Assembly: GCF_037975245.1 (NCBI RefSeq)
Contig: NC_092562.1
Coordinates: 7,791,001-7,855,000, forward strand
Origin: Apostichopus japonicus
Lineage: Eukaryota > Echinodermata > Holothuroidea > Aspidochirotida > Stichopodidae
Reading direction: 5' to 3'
Length of the DNA stretch: 64,000 nt
The notes under the pieces were generated by a model. That model saw only the letters and a program-made list of their open reading frames with translations. It was not told where the DNA came from and searched no databases. The number at the start of each line of letters is the position of its first letter. Positions within the stretch are counted from its first letter, which is position 1. Positions 45,856 to 59,228 of the stretch are shown one piece after another. A program made the position numbers and the translations under genes.

Positions 45856-48800
45856 ATGGCATCAACAACAGCTTTCAGAGAAACATTCAACTTTGGACAT
45901 AAAAGCTTAACACATTGGTTTCCCTCACACATGGCTAGAAGTAAACATTATTCTTGTATCATTATTTAACGACAACGTTTGGATTAACTTTAGTTTAAGC
46001 CTTGGACCTGAGTATTTGTTGGAAATAGGATTAGGCTACTGTAGGCTAAACATAGGCGCTCCTAACGTATGCCACATTGCTATTAAAATAAAATGGGTGT
46101 AAAAGTAAGTTGGTCTGACGTTTCGATCCTAGCAGGATCTTCTTCAGAGGCAATTAGCCTTGTCTATTACACAGGCTCTCTAGTGGATAAGCAGTTTGCT
46201 AACAGTTTTTTTGTTAAATTTTTATTTTTAAATAAAATGTGAGAAGGGACTTAACTGACGTTAGGTAAGCACTATCGCGGAAATTTCAGGATCACTTTAA
46301 AGCTATTTGTTTGGTAGATGTCACCAAATGAGTGTTGCAAACATCGCTGCAATAGTCGATAGCGTTTAAACTTCTGGGTGGTTTGATTCTGACTGTTTGG
46401 TAACATTTTAATCAGTTATTGAGCATGTGAATGTGTGCAAAGTTTTAAGTCAAGGTATCACAATGCCTCCTGGCATTCTGGTTTGAAAAAATTCATGCAT
46501 TCACATATTTGCTTGTATTGCAGTTAGTTTGCTTTCAAATCTTTATCACTTTAATTTGTGTTTCAGGCATGAAAAGAATGCAAGCAAATATGAAGAAAAT
46601 GGACTGTGTCATCGAGGTTCATGATGCAAGGGTACAGTAGCAACTGCGTTGATATTTCAAAAATATTCAGGTTTCATCTATTGCAAATTGTCCAATTGGA
46701 AAGGTTTGTCAGCCATAAAATCTATGAAAAGCTCAAATTAATTTCATGATGATGCAAAACACATCTTTCTATTGTCGAAAAACAGATTTAATATCTTGAT
46801 GATATTACTAAATAGAAGGTTGGTGGATGGGGGGAGGGGGTGGGGGAGGTAGGAAGCAGTGTTGGAAGAGTAGCCATGCAGTTGGTATCTAAATGTGTCC
46901 TTCAGTATTTGCTACAAAGGTAGCCTTTGTAGTCATAATGGTTCATCTATATGAACCTGAAATATCTTTTTAAAATGCATAGCTGGAGGTGGGAAAAGTC
47001 CCCTTTTTTGGCCCATGATACTTAAGTATTTTAGTACACAAACAATACTGTGGTTCGTGTTTAGTCGAAAGAGACAATAATTTAGAGAAAGCTGATATCA
47101 AAGTCAGCAGATTCTTACTGACCAGAAATGTGATCCGTAAAAGCTCATTAAAGAACAGGTCACCGTTTGACGTCATTCTGCGGAGTGTACCGCAAACGTG
47201 AAACAATAACAGTGACTTGAAAGAAAGTGAACCTTTTATTAACTTCACTCTTCCAATAAACATCCAGCAACAAGAGAAAAAAATGGTTGTTAGAATAGTT
47301 CACACATTTGTTAACTCATTTTGGTAGCAATTTTTCAATTAAAGGAAATAATAGTTAAAATACTGCTGCAACGTCTGGTCATATTTGGTAAGATTTGCTT
47401 CTATGATAGGCCAGTATAAACACTGTGCCGTACCATATCGAGGTCTTGCTGCAATTGAAATGCCTACCTTGTGAAGTAAGTTTGACATGTCAGGTATCTC
47501 TTCATTTGTTGTTGCAATTAATCGTGTTTGCAGTTCACAAGAGGCAGATGTCTTGCCTAGCAAAACCTTCCCTTTTTTATTCCAAGCTGAAGGCAAAAGG
47601 ATTCTTTGAAGGGGTGCATGTGTGTGATGCCTTGGCTTGTAAACACAAGAACTCAAAAACCAAGGTCAAGGTCTGAAAAACTTATAGAAATGACAACTCA
47701 CAAAGTGAAGCTTGGATGAAGTTCATACTTCATATGTACAGTAGATCCCTCTCTGTGAGAAGAAAAACCGGATAGTTGGAGGGGGTCAAATGTCATTTGA
47801 GGTCAATGGAGGTCAAAGTCTGGAAACCTTGTAAACTATATGTTTACTTACAATGCCAAGCTTAGATGAACACAAGAGTACAAGATTCCTGTTGTATTCT
47901 GCAGACATCAGAGGTAATTTGAGATAAGCAGAGGTCAAAGTATTACTATAGTTTGTAAACATAACTCCAATGGAAAGTTGAAGAATCATACTTAGTGTGT
48001 CGATCCACATTATTGAGTACAAGGAAAACTCTTATTGTTTTATGTTGAGATCAAAGGTCATTGATGTCAGCAGAGGGCAAAGTCTGAAAGCCTTGTAGAC
48101 ATAAACTTTCAATGTAAATAATGATGAACTTCAACATGGTGTGTTGACCACCTTATCAGGAGTACAAGAACCCTATCGTCTTCCATGGACAACAGAGGCC
48201 AAATTGTGAAACTGTTGTAATCAACTTTACTGTAGCTCCAAAAATAAAACTTGGTGCACTTAACACTTCATATGTGGATCCACTTTGTAAAACTTTTCAA
48301 GGAGTTACTATGCCTTTTGGTGTTCTGGTAAATGAGATGATCAAACAGTGAAATATTGCTTATGTTTTATAGCTGTAATAATTTACACAAGCAATTGACA
48401 GATCAGGTCATAGTAGTTGAGATGGATATGAAGCATTCATTGTGTCCCTTTACTGCTTTTGACTACCAATTTGCAGTCTTTCCTGAAGGTTTGCCTTATA
48501 ATTTCTCTTGTAGATTCCTTTTGCAGGAAGAAACCCAGTCTTCAATGATACCTTTGCTGTCAGGCCACACCTTCTTATCCTTAATAAAAAAGATCTATCA
48601 GATTTATCCAGAAGCCAGGTAGGCACAGTTTCAATTGTTTGAATACCGCATTATTTGTTAACAGTTATTGTAAATATTTTTCTTAAATAAAAGTACCATA
48701 ACATGGCAAATCCAAATATTTATAAGTACTATAGGTACAGGGGGGGGGGGGGGCAGAGGAAGGTAAAATGCAAAGGAGGGAGAGGCTATATTGAAAAATT

Positions 48801-51800
48801 TTATGCACAGCTTAGTGTATGCTATGACATAAGAAGTGGTATTTATGGAGTGCATATAGACATCCACAAATCTAATTTGGACCATGGCTAACATACTGTA
48901 ATGCCAGCCACCCCAAGACGTCTCTTTCGCCAGTAGCTATACTTTCACCTTGTTAGTCATGTTGCACAGACAAGGATGAAGAAATTGATATAGGTCTTGA
49001 AACGTTTATTTGGTGTGATTCTCAATCTGATCTTCAATGTGATTTGTCTCACAAATTTAATGCAATCAAAGTAGAGAATTAATGGGTAAACATAATGACG
49101 GACTATGCAATAGTACAGACTACAGTGGTACATGAAATGTTAGCTGAGTGTATGTATGCAGTCTTGGACTAGCATTACTAGTTCAGTACGATAATCGATG
49201 CAATTAGGATGCACTGAACCAAAACCAAACGCACTGCGTCAATAGCACAAATCAAAAGCACCGTGTCAATAACACAATCTAATGGGTTTTAACGAATACA
49301 GTCACTTAGGCAATTTCATATGGATTTATCCTCTACTAGAGATGTCGTAACCTGAGCCTGGTGGAAAGAAAACACTAGACAGTTCAGTCGCGTGTTTCAG
49401 ACTGATTTATTCAATACACAACCAATCACAGATACCATGAAAAGGTGGTATTCAACAACTATACGCCTTAGTAACATACACTACAAGAGAGCATGCAATT
49501 TCCCCAAATATTCAGACTTGTTTCTAGGACAAGTTACACAATGAAATCAGTACTGTCTATAGACTTTGTGTACAGTTTAGTCAGCCTGTTCCTTGGATGC
49601 TTTTACATTAAAACTTCAATCTGGACATTAAATTTGTCAAAAGATTAATTCATGCAAGATCATTCTTTTAATTAACTTCTGAATTATTTCTTTTAAGATT
49701 AAGAAATGTTTAGAATAGCAAGAACTGTCAAACTGCTATCTCAATGATACTAATCTCAGTCTTAGTAACACCATGTTAACTTTAACAAAGGACGTAGTGT
49801 CTAATTAGTTTAATTGAGAGAACATTTACATTAATACGAGAGTTGCTTGCAAGGAAAGCCACCAGCAGCATTTCTAATCAAAACTAGACTATAAAGAGTG
49901 AATTTTCACTACAATACACTTCAGCTCACATGGCTTTAGCCCTGTAGTTTATCACTGGTATTTTGTGTGTGAGGGTACGTTTGGTGATCATGCAGCGCAC
50001 AAGAAAATAATTAAGAATATCTTATGACTCATATGTTCTTCTGTCACTCTGAATATCTGTAGAAATAGATCACACAATGTTAGGTGATGTATCCTTCAGT
50101 TTTAGAAGCACCTGTACACAAGTTTCACTGTACATTATTCTGCAGTGAAAGCAATCTCAGATTAAATGTTTTGAGATTGCTACCATTTCCATAATTTGTT
50201 GCTTACAACCTGGAAATTACATTGGTTATCACCTTCGTTAGTTTCACTAATTGATAAAATTCTTGATGAAAGGTAAATTTTGAGTGTAAAATACAGTTTT
50301 GTGGCTTAATGGTGAGAAAACTACTGTATGGGCTTGTTCTCATTTGAAAAGCAAGAAGGATCTGACCCCACAAGGGGGATCAAGATTGTGATGTGAACAC
50401 TTGTTACTCATGATCCTCCTTTAGCGGAGGATCCTGACCAAAATTGAAATGTGAACGCTCGGAGGATCACGCCACCGCGATCTCCGGTTGATGCATAACT
50501 CCGGCATACATGCATAATAGCAGGTAACTCAGTACAGCGCTCACCGCTGAAACCTGTGATACCGTGGAAGTGCGTAATGCATGCATGTAGGCACCACTAT
50601 TTTATCCTTTGTTGTTTAGGTAGCTTTTCATCTACCACGATTTCGCTCAAGATTTGTGCGTCTAGACATTACCAATTTCGTGCCTTAATTAGACATTGCA
50701 CGGAGGAATAATACATCTCACAACAGTGAAAGATTACAAAGTGGTAATACATTATTTGTATAGATTTTTTGTATGTAGTATATATGCAACTTGCATTATT
50801 GCATACACTAGCAATTTCCATCGTCGGCCCATAGCTAAAAAAAAATCTGTAGTGACATTTGAAACGCCACAAAACCTGGATACTGTACCTTACCATTATC
50901 ATGTGCGACAACAGTAAAGCTAAGCTTGCTAACACAGCAGTTCTATCGTCCATTTATAAAATTTTGGCGAAGAAAAAGTTGCATTCCTTGTGAACAGCCT
51001 ACCGGTAGTTGTAGCGGAAAGGGTACACTGTACAATTACAACACATGTACAATTACTGTACTATTATGTGTTTTAACTGGACATGCAGCTGCAGGAGTCC
51101 TCACACCCAAAAATCATCTTGATCCTTCAAACTTGCGCAATGCTTCCCAGTTGGTTCTTTACTTCTTGATCCGGCAGGCGTTCTCCAATGTGCACCCATC
51201 CAGGTTAAGTTTTGTAATCTCCCTGTGGGGTAGGAAACCCTGATCTCTCTTGCTTTTTCCAATGTTAACAAGGCCTATGTCACTAGAAACAAATGTGAGG
51301 TACTGGTCAGTCAGTCATTAGATGCACCAATAACTTTGAGTGGATCATGGATGTCACTATTTAGTCACTAGAAGAGATTGAAAGCAGTTAATTTTGCTAG
51401 CAACTGCAAATGCAGTGATGTATAAAAATCTGTTTCGCATTACAGGGTTAATAATTTGCTTGCTAAGAGCAGCCAACTGGTTGTATCTCGTAGACTTCTG
51501 TTAGACTGAGTATATATCCAGTTACTGTGAATACTGCATGCCTCGGGCAGCGGTTGAAATGTCAGTATTCAATCAACTAAAAAGAGGTAGCTTTTAGTTT
51601 TCTTTAATTTTCAGCAATGACTTGATATTTCTACTTTTTTCCTTTCAAAATTAGAAAGTTACTGAACGCTTAAAGGAAGAAGGAGTTCAAAATGTATTAT
51701 TCACTAACTGCTTGCAGCAACACAGCTCGTCCATAAAGAAGGTGAGAAAGGATTTATCCATCCTCTAAGGTCCTTGCAATAACCTGTTGTAAAATGGGGA

Positions 51801-54800
51801 ACATGAAGCAGTTAATGCTCTGAATAAAGAATGAAATGGAAAGTGGGGATGAATTGTATTGTTGAGGATGTGAAAGATCTGTTTCTTTTTCTTGCATTTG
51901 ATGACTAAAGTCAGTTTGATGACTAAAGTGTACTAGCTTTTGAGAAACCTTTACTTAATCTTCTTATTTTAATTTTAAAACTGTTCATGTGCATCAAAAC
52001 ATTTAGACTCATATTCATATGTAACTATGAAATGTGGTTACCCCATTATTAAATGCCTTTGTTCAAAGCTATTATTGTTAGTTTGTTGCATTTGAATGAT
52101 TCTTCTTTCATTCCTGTTGAGATCCTTGATGCTTTCAACTGTTAAGTATCTTTTAACACTACCAGCAATCTTTTAACATAAAATATTGTATGGTTGTGTT
52201 TTCTTCTTCTGAAATATTGTACTATGTGAATACCATTGTGCTTATTGTTATCATCTATATATTTTGAATGTGACAAGGCAATGAAGGCATCATGGCTAAC
52301 ATGGAAAGCTGTGCTTTGGTTGTGTTTGGACTGATTTATCAAGCAATGTTTAAGTGGTAGGAGTGTACAAGCATTGTGCTGAATAGTTTTGCTGTCTTGT
52401 GTCCCTTCAGGTTATCCCAAGAGCTGTGGACTTGATATCAAAGGGTGATCGATACTCTAGGAGAGATCATGAAGATTATTCCATTATGATTATAGGTATT
52501 CCAAATGTTGGCAAGTCTTCCTTGATAAATGCCATAAGAAGACTTTACATGAAGAAAGGTAGGTGTAACCTTTGATAATTTTTATATGAAAACATATGTT
52601 GTATTATGATCTGGATATATAAATGGCAGTAAGCTTTATATGAACATGTGTGAAAAACAACATGAAATGGTTACACTTGCTTACAATTTGATTTCTTTCT
52701 TCATGTTTGTGGCTGAAGTTAATGACTCTATTCGGATACCATGGATTCATAAAGAGTGGCGTGTACAGGATGTCAATGTTGACTGATCATTAGGTATAGA
52801 AGCTGAACCTTATATGGAAGTGCCAGATGTGAATCAAGAATTTTAGAAAAGGACGAGTCTGGTCCTGGGTAATTGAAGCCACCTCCCATGTAGGGGAGGT
52901 TGGGTGTCCTTGCCCAGAAAAAAATGGTGCACTCTGAGGCACATTAAAACTATACATTAGGTATATATAACTAGCTCTAAATACAAGGTTGTGCAAATAT
53001 ATGTTTTGTTGTGTGATGTTGAATAGTGGTTGTACACCTGTAGCACTGGTCTTATTGTTCCCTGGGTCAAAAAAATGCCCTCACTAAACCATTTCCCCTA
53101 ACTGACAATATGAGATTGGGGGGGGGGCTGGGATGAGCATGTCACTGTTTACGGAATCCCGTTGTCCTCTAGGTTAATTATTCCAGCCAAATTGGGTCTT
53201 TTTCTTTGGTATTCTTTTACATAACAAAGGTTGTTTTTGGATACTACTTCAATTGGTTGGTGAGTCTTCACTATGTATTTTGATTTTCATCAGGTAAAGC
53301 AACACCTATTGGCAAAAATCCTGGTGTAACAAAATCTGTTATGAATAAAATTATGGTAAGATTATTATGTTTTATGGTCACTTATAGTGTACATGTACTT
53401 TGTAATATACTGCAGTCTCACAGTATAATAATAAACCTGGGAATGGGAATAATTTCCATTTCTTGTTGTCTTGAATATATGACATAGCTTATGTAGAGGT
53501 TTTACAGGATAAGGTAAGATCATATGAAATATGGCCAGGCTTTTAAACAATTAATGCATTACTTAAAAAATAATTCTCCATCATTAGGAAGATTCCATGT
53601 GAATTGAATTACTTGGAAATGTGAAATACAAATCACTCATTGGCTGTGTAAAGGTGACCTATTAAGATGCATTATGGAGGTAATCATGAACAGTTTGTTG
53701 TAATTCAAACTACAAAGGTTAAAGAAGTATTGATACCTTATGCAATAGCATTGCTTAACCCATGTAACCTTTGAGAATATTTCTCGCTGAGTTTAGATAA
53801 ATCTCGATCAGCATTATGAGCTTGAGTAAACTTAGTGCAGAAATAAGGTCAATTATCACATAGGATAAACTTATAGACAGTCATGGCTTTATCCATGGAT
53901 CAAATATAGTAGGGTGAAAATTTATGATGATCAAGGCACAAGAGTTCATAGAAAAGGGTGCTAATTTAATGATTTAAGATTCCATGGAGTCAAAGTGTAA
54001 AATCTGTTTAAATTTCATCTTGCACATAAAACTTTCATGAAGGTTTGAGCACAATTGGCAGCACTCATCAGTTCATATAAGAGCAGAAGTTTGCTTGTTT
54101 TGAAATTTTGAATTTTAGATTAACAAAGACATAGATTTGGAGGTCATTTGCAGTCAGAGTCAACTCAAACAGGAACTTTTCTAACAAAAATCCTCCAATT
54201 ATGTGGATGTCCCATTACCCAGAGATCAGTTTGGTCAAGAGCAATAGGTGCATCTACAAAACATTTCTACATAAGTTTTACTGGAATAATGGAAATGAAT
54301 CTTTTTGAAATGTGTGGTTCAGACATGATAAGTTTACCATCTACCCACACGCGATTGTAACATATTTATGTCTGCTTAGCTACGATATTGATGATTTTCT
54401 TTGATATATTTACAGGTTTCTTCTAATCCAGCCGTCTATGTCCTTGATACTCCGGGTGTAATGACCCCATTCCTAAGAGATGTGGAGATTGGCATGAAGA
54501 TGGCTTTGGTGGGTGAGTCTATTTAATAGAGCAGAAAATATTTAATTGAATCAATTATTGTATTATCTTAGCCCTACATGTAATGTACAGGGGATGAGAT
54601 ATTGTACCTTATCAACAGTTTGTGGAAAAGTGGTGCTAAGTTTTTTGCCCACCTCAAACTTCTAGAGGCACTGAACTGAAACTTGCCAGGTAATTGTGCA
54701 TTCGAAGGGGTACCACAGTGTGACAAAATAACAAGTACCAGACTTACCATATTTAGAGGGGGGTGGGGGGATGGGGAGGGGAAAATGCGGAAATACGTGT

Positions 54801-56427
54801 GAGCATATAGTGTGTGTCACAATTTGCCCTGAGTGACTGTCATAGGGTCAAGGTTCAAATAACCACGCATCCATGGATGTGTAGATCTCATCCCCAAATT
54901 TGATTATATGACCACTACATTGTCATCACTCTGGAGTCATTTGGATCATAATAAACGTACGTATATGAGCCTTGAACTCATTAACCTCTGACATTTTATG
55001 TTAATCGATATGCTTTACTTATTCATTCAAATACTTTTTTTCATTCAAACAGTCTTTACACCAATATAGGTATGATGCCTTCAGCTATTTTGGCTTGGTC
55101 TTAATAGCCAAAATAACAATTTTGTTTTTATTTAAACTTTTGTTAAGCAATCACTTTCATGCACCAGAATATCACTTTAAGAGTTAAGAGAAAACTCACT
55201 GCTCAGGAACATCAATTTTTAGCATTGCAACTGTTGCTATGGCTACTTCTATATCCAATGACCAACTGACAATATGTTACAACAACCACTGCAAGAAAGT
55301 GTCTTGCCCCACATCACTTCAGCATCTTAATTTCAGAGCCCCAGTTGATAAATCTTTGCACTGTTTTCTTCTGTTAAGTTTAAGTTCTTCTGTTAAATTT
55401 ATCTTTGTAGGAACTTTAAGAGATCACATGGTTGGCCATGAGCAATTGACTGACTACCTCCTCTTTACCCTCAACAAGTATGAAATATTCAAGTAAGTTT
55501 GTGATCCCTCTCTTGGATGTTATTGTTGGGTATGTGTCATTGTTGTTTCCATTGAGAAACCTTCAGTTTTTGATAAATATGTTATTTATGTTGTCTCATT
55601 GATCAAATATTAATATTTGGCCAGCATATGGCACTGTTTGTAGGAATTTAATGTCCCATTCATATTCAATGGATTAATCTTGGGCATCAATATCATGAAT
55701 ATCAATGACAGTTATTCTAATTGTGAGCAGAAATATTTTTGCTCTGATATCTTTGATATTGTTAAATTCTCAGCTATGTGAGTCAGTACCAGCTAAAGGA
55801 GCCATCAGATGACATATTCGATGTATTGGTTCACATTGCTAGGAAGTGTGGGAATGTGGGCAAATTTAGAGCTGTCACAGGTTAGTCTAAAGCCTTCTCG
55901 TATTTAGTTCTACTAGTTGACCTATTGTCATCACAATGCATCTGTTTGTCCATTCAGCTGTCTTTCTGTCAACAATGGTTCAAAGGCTACTGCTCTCAGG
56001 TCCTTTGCTGAAGTTTTACCAAAGTTGGTGGAATTGTAATATACACCTGGGTTGTGACAGATAAACCTGGTTTATCTAATTATTGTAATTTTGGCTTGCC
56101 ATATACATGCAATCACGTTGTATTAGTCTCATCAGAGTTGAGTTGTACTGCATATTGATGCTTTAGTTTAATGGCAACAGCATTGAAAGATTAGACAAAT
56201 TTACTTTTGTTTACAGAGAAAGGAGAATTTTTGCAGTTTACATATTTAACATTGTGCTTAAAGTTTTCTGGTTACTTATAGTTTGAAAAGTGTAAAAGTC
56301 TCTTTTCATTTCTTTCTTCAAATATCTTTAAGGTAATTTAGAATTGCGTCTTAACCTCCACGCAGCTGCAACAAGATTCTTGAAGGACTTCAGGGAAGGT
56401 GCACTTGGAAAGGTTTGCCTAGATTGA
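45856..56427 (+). CDS. MTG1: MTG1 mitochondrial ribosome-associated GTPase 1, complete, 10 exons
   Basis: Circularly permuted YlqF/MTG1 GTPase acting at the matrix side of the inner membrane in assembly of the large mitochondrial ribosomal subunit. Exons: 45856-45940, 46567-46631, 48514-48618, 51655-51741, 52411-52558, 53294-53355, 54416-54512, 55411-55492, 55774-55880 and 56333-56427 (TGA 56425-56427). They total 933 nt (310 residues), and all phases agree. Order of motifs: HWFPSHMARS near the N-terminus, VIEVHDAR, G4 NKKD (res. 74-77), then G1 GIPNVGKSS (143-151), G2 threonine in PGVTKS (res. 176), G3 DTPG (195-198). G4 before G1 is the permuted order. Human MTG1 is 334 residues; the C-terminus here is shorter, ending ALGKVCLD. 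An upstream ATG at 45818 opens a basic presequence-like stretch in another frame. Confidence 0.95.
46090..46200 (-). repeat. Repeat fragment with hairpin gatcctgctaggatc, coding-like
   Basis: On the - strand this reads as ASEEDPARIETSDQLTFTP without a stop, and as DNA it contains the near-palindrome GATCCTGCTAGGATC then GAAACGTC. I recall similar fragments scattered in invertebrate genomes, which would make it a transposon piece. That is recollection, not a search result. It is in MTG1 intron 1. Confidence 0.4.
46632..48513 (+). other. MTG1 intron 2
   Basis: Contains a + oriented copy of the AGGTCA-type repeat (47650-48330). Before it is a stretch with chance open frames only. Donor gtacag, acceptor tgtag. 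Confidence 0.65.
47650..48330 (+). repeat. Dispersed AGGTCA-type repeat, ~4-5 units
   Basis: Units share 'gaagcttggatgaagttcat', 'acttcatatgtacag', 'gaggtcaatggaggtcaaag', 'tctggaaaccttgtaaact', and 'gagtacaagaaccctat'. It includes a DR1-like agatcaaaggtca at 48048-48060. Same family as 1120-1960 and 18650-19380. Confidence 0.65.
48619..51654 (+). other. MTG1 intron 3
   Basis: 3.0 kb. A G-run lies near 48740 and a perfect hairpin at 50412-50433 (gatcctcc/ggaggatc), inside a GC-richer patch 50330-50600 that may be an old element. The remainder is AT-rich with no recognised repeat. Confidence 0.55.
51742..55773 (+). other. MTG1 introns 4-8
   Basis: Five introns (51742-52410, 52559-53293, 53356-54415, 54513-55410, 55493-55773) between the exons of the GTPase core. 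Short G-runs lie near 53110 and 54760. No repeat family or RNA gene recognised. Confidence 0.6.
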
Positions 56428-57240
56428 ACTCATGTGCACATGAAAATGCAGATTTGATTGAGGAGTGTTTTATACCAGGAGCACACCCAATGAGTTGGGA
56501 CATCTAATGTCATTGAAACAGAAGAAGGGTGATAAGCTACTGTAGGATGTTGTTCCCTCTAGTGATATATGTATGTGATGCAGGGATCATTGGCTGCACT
56601 AAACACAAGATATAGCAGATACTTTACATACACAGAAATTAAACAATTATGATCAAATCTGTGTGGTTTTCTGTTTGTTAGGATACCCAATTGTTAGAAT
56701 ATTGGAATACCTTGATGATGTTGGTGATAGTGCATGTTTTGGTGTCTGGATGTCGAGCTTGTAGTATAAAGTATAGGAGGCGATGATTTACGATCAAACT
56801 GATTTATTAACAAACTGTACTTCAGTTGCCATATTGAGTAGAGTGCGCAGACATTGTAGTATGCAATATTATGAAGATCAAGTACGGTAGCTCACATTGA
56901 TCACAGTTATATAAATGTTCTTGTCACATCTCCTTTCCTTTAGATTTTAAGTCTCGTCAAAAGGTGGTGAATGTAAACAGTATGCAATACAATTTTATTC
57001 TATTACGAGCATATTTACTTATGTTCATTACGTTAAATGCACACTAAGGCAAAACTCAGGTAAAACAAATAATAAAAAATAAACATAAGTTTTTATAGGG
57101 AGCTTAAAACAGCACCTTTAACAACTTTACGACAACTACAGTAAGTGGTATAATCTCTCAGATAACTTGGGACACGTGTTACTCTACCTGAACGTGTCTG
57201 CTGTGGAAGTCTGTCTGAGTAATCTTTAGCAGTGTGGGGG
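56428..57240. other. MTG1 3' flank and possible Gypsy 3' end
   Basis: Follows the MTG1 stop. The stretch from about 56690 may include the 3' LTR of the - strand Gypsy element, but I could not define TG/CA ends or a second LTR. No clear AATAAA near the MTG1 stop. Confidence 0.4.
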
Positions 57241-58470
57241 TTTTGTGTGTGTGTGGATCAGTTTGAGTAATTTCTTGCTCAACTGTTTCCAGTGGTTCGG
57301 GGTTGGGTGTGTAAGTCTCCTTTGTGTGTCACAAGTGTTTCCTGTTTCTGTGATATACATGCCTGTCTTCAGTCATAACTTCATACGACCTGGGCGACAC
57401 TTGGTTTTGGACAATCGCCTTTTGCTACTCTTGAGGCTTGGATGGTGGCATAATCCTGACTGTGTCTCCGGTGTTAAGTGATGCAAGTGAAGCCTTTATC
57501 ATGATATTATGCTTGTCTTGCCTTGTTTGATTTAATCTGCTCTGTCACCTTTGTTGGCACAGCAGGTTTCAACATTTTACTGCTAGTAGGAAGCAGTGTC
57601 TTTGTCCTACGACTAAACAAGTGTTGGGCTGGACTGGAGTCCATGTTTTGAGATGGAGTGTTCCTATAGGCTAATGAAATGTTGCTTGATTTGAGGTAGT
57701 AAGCCTTGGGGAACTCAAACGCAAGACAAGATTGTTGCCGGTATCTTGGTTTATTATCTCAGACAAGAAAAACAGCTCCGTCCCTTACAGCATAAACGCA
57801 TAAATACAGGTTAGTCTACCACCATAGGCTTGGAACACAGAACTGTACCAATAGAATTCCTAACAAAATAACTTCAAAAGCCCGTCCATATAAGAGCACT
57901 AAAATTTGACAGTTGTCTCCGGCTATCGGAACAAAGGGACAATCACCTCTCAAGGACCAAAAGCATACCCTCGGACAAATCACTGGTCGCAAGTGTGATA
58001 TTTGTTTCTACATCACTCAAGGCACGACTAGCAAATGCAATTGGGTGACCGTCTTGCATTATCGTAGCACCCAGTCTGGACTCGGATGCATCACTCTGCA
58101 AGGTTAGTTCCTTTGCAGAGTCATAGTAGCTGAACACTGATTGTGAGGTGACTAGAGTCTTGATGTTATTTGAAAGCCTTGGTGTGAACTTCGTGCCACG
58201 ACCAGTCTGTGTCCTTCAGCGTCAGTTTGCGCATTGGTTCGCATGCGTCACTTAGTTTGGGTAGGAATTTGCTGAGATATGTTACAAAACCAATGAATCT
58301 TCGAACTGCTTGTGCATCGGTGGGTTTTGGCATCTTAATGACTGCCTCAACCTTCCTTGGATCTGGTTTTAACCCTTGGCTAGTAATCAAATGACCCATG
58401 AAAGATACCTCATCCAGGGCTGTAAAAAATGTATTTTTCCCCGTCAAGGAAGGTATCTTCTCCCTCGAAC

Positions 58471-58489
58471 CATATGGCTGCGAAGCAGC
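58471..58489. other. Perfect hairpin near hAT left end
   Basis: atggctgcgaagcagccat: an 8-bp stem with a GAA loop, about 56 nt inside the transposon end. Its position is comparable to the GCGCCA hairpins of the 36-45 kb elements. Confidence 0.8.
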
Positions 58490-59228
58490 CATCGCGCCGC
58501 TTCAGCGACCCAGGGGGTGTGTGGGTGGATGTGCCCCCCTCACAAGGTACAGATTTTTGAAAAATGAGGATGCAACTGGTGCCATTTGGTGCACCTTTTT
58601 GGCGATTTAAAACAACTTGCGATCGTTGAAGACCAGTGCTAATTTGAACTTAAATAGCTAAAAAATATAATTTTTAAAACAAACTGTTTTAGTGTGTCAG
58701 TTTCTTGAGTTCGTACCTTGACAAAACTCAAAGTAGTCTCATCTCACGTAATCAAACCAGTCTTATAATAATTTATTATAAATCTCTACCCCGGCTGTCA
58801 CATTGTAGCACATCAATTATCATTATGTAATGTAAACAAACATCATAAAGTTACATGCGATGCAAGTGAGCCACTAATCTCCACATCAGTGGAGCTGGAG
58901 CGAGCACGTGTATTTTAGCAATAAAGTGCGCAATGGATCCCATGAGTTTTTATGCACAGTATGCCGCATGGCTTGGAGCAGAGAGATAAATGGTTCACAA
59001 TAAAAATAGAACAAATCAAATAAAAATCCTTTAAAAAGGACGCCCAGTAAGCCTTTATTATTATATTGTGTTGGATCAATCAAACTGAGCAGATTTTCCA
59101 CTTCTTCAAAAATATTTCTGATAAAGACTAAATAAACGTAATTAAACAAAACTGATTGTGTAAAAGTTTCAATATTCTTAACTTGTTTCCTGTTCCTCAG
59201 TAGCAACTTGTAATTCCTTTGGTCCATA

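Noticed and set aside
45818-45912. Start of MTG1 at the ATG 45818
   Set aside because: As given, this frame reaches a TAA at 45908-45910 and does not join the GTPase. Kept as a finding about a possible missing base instead.
56411-56416. Splice donor after ALGK in MTG1 (gtttgc)
   Set aside because: Reading straight through gives KVCLD and a stop, which aligns with the human C-terminal region. No further exon was found before the Gypsy element.
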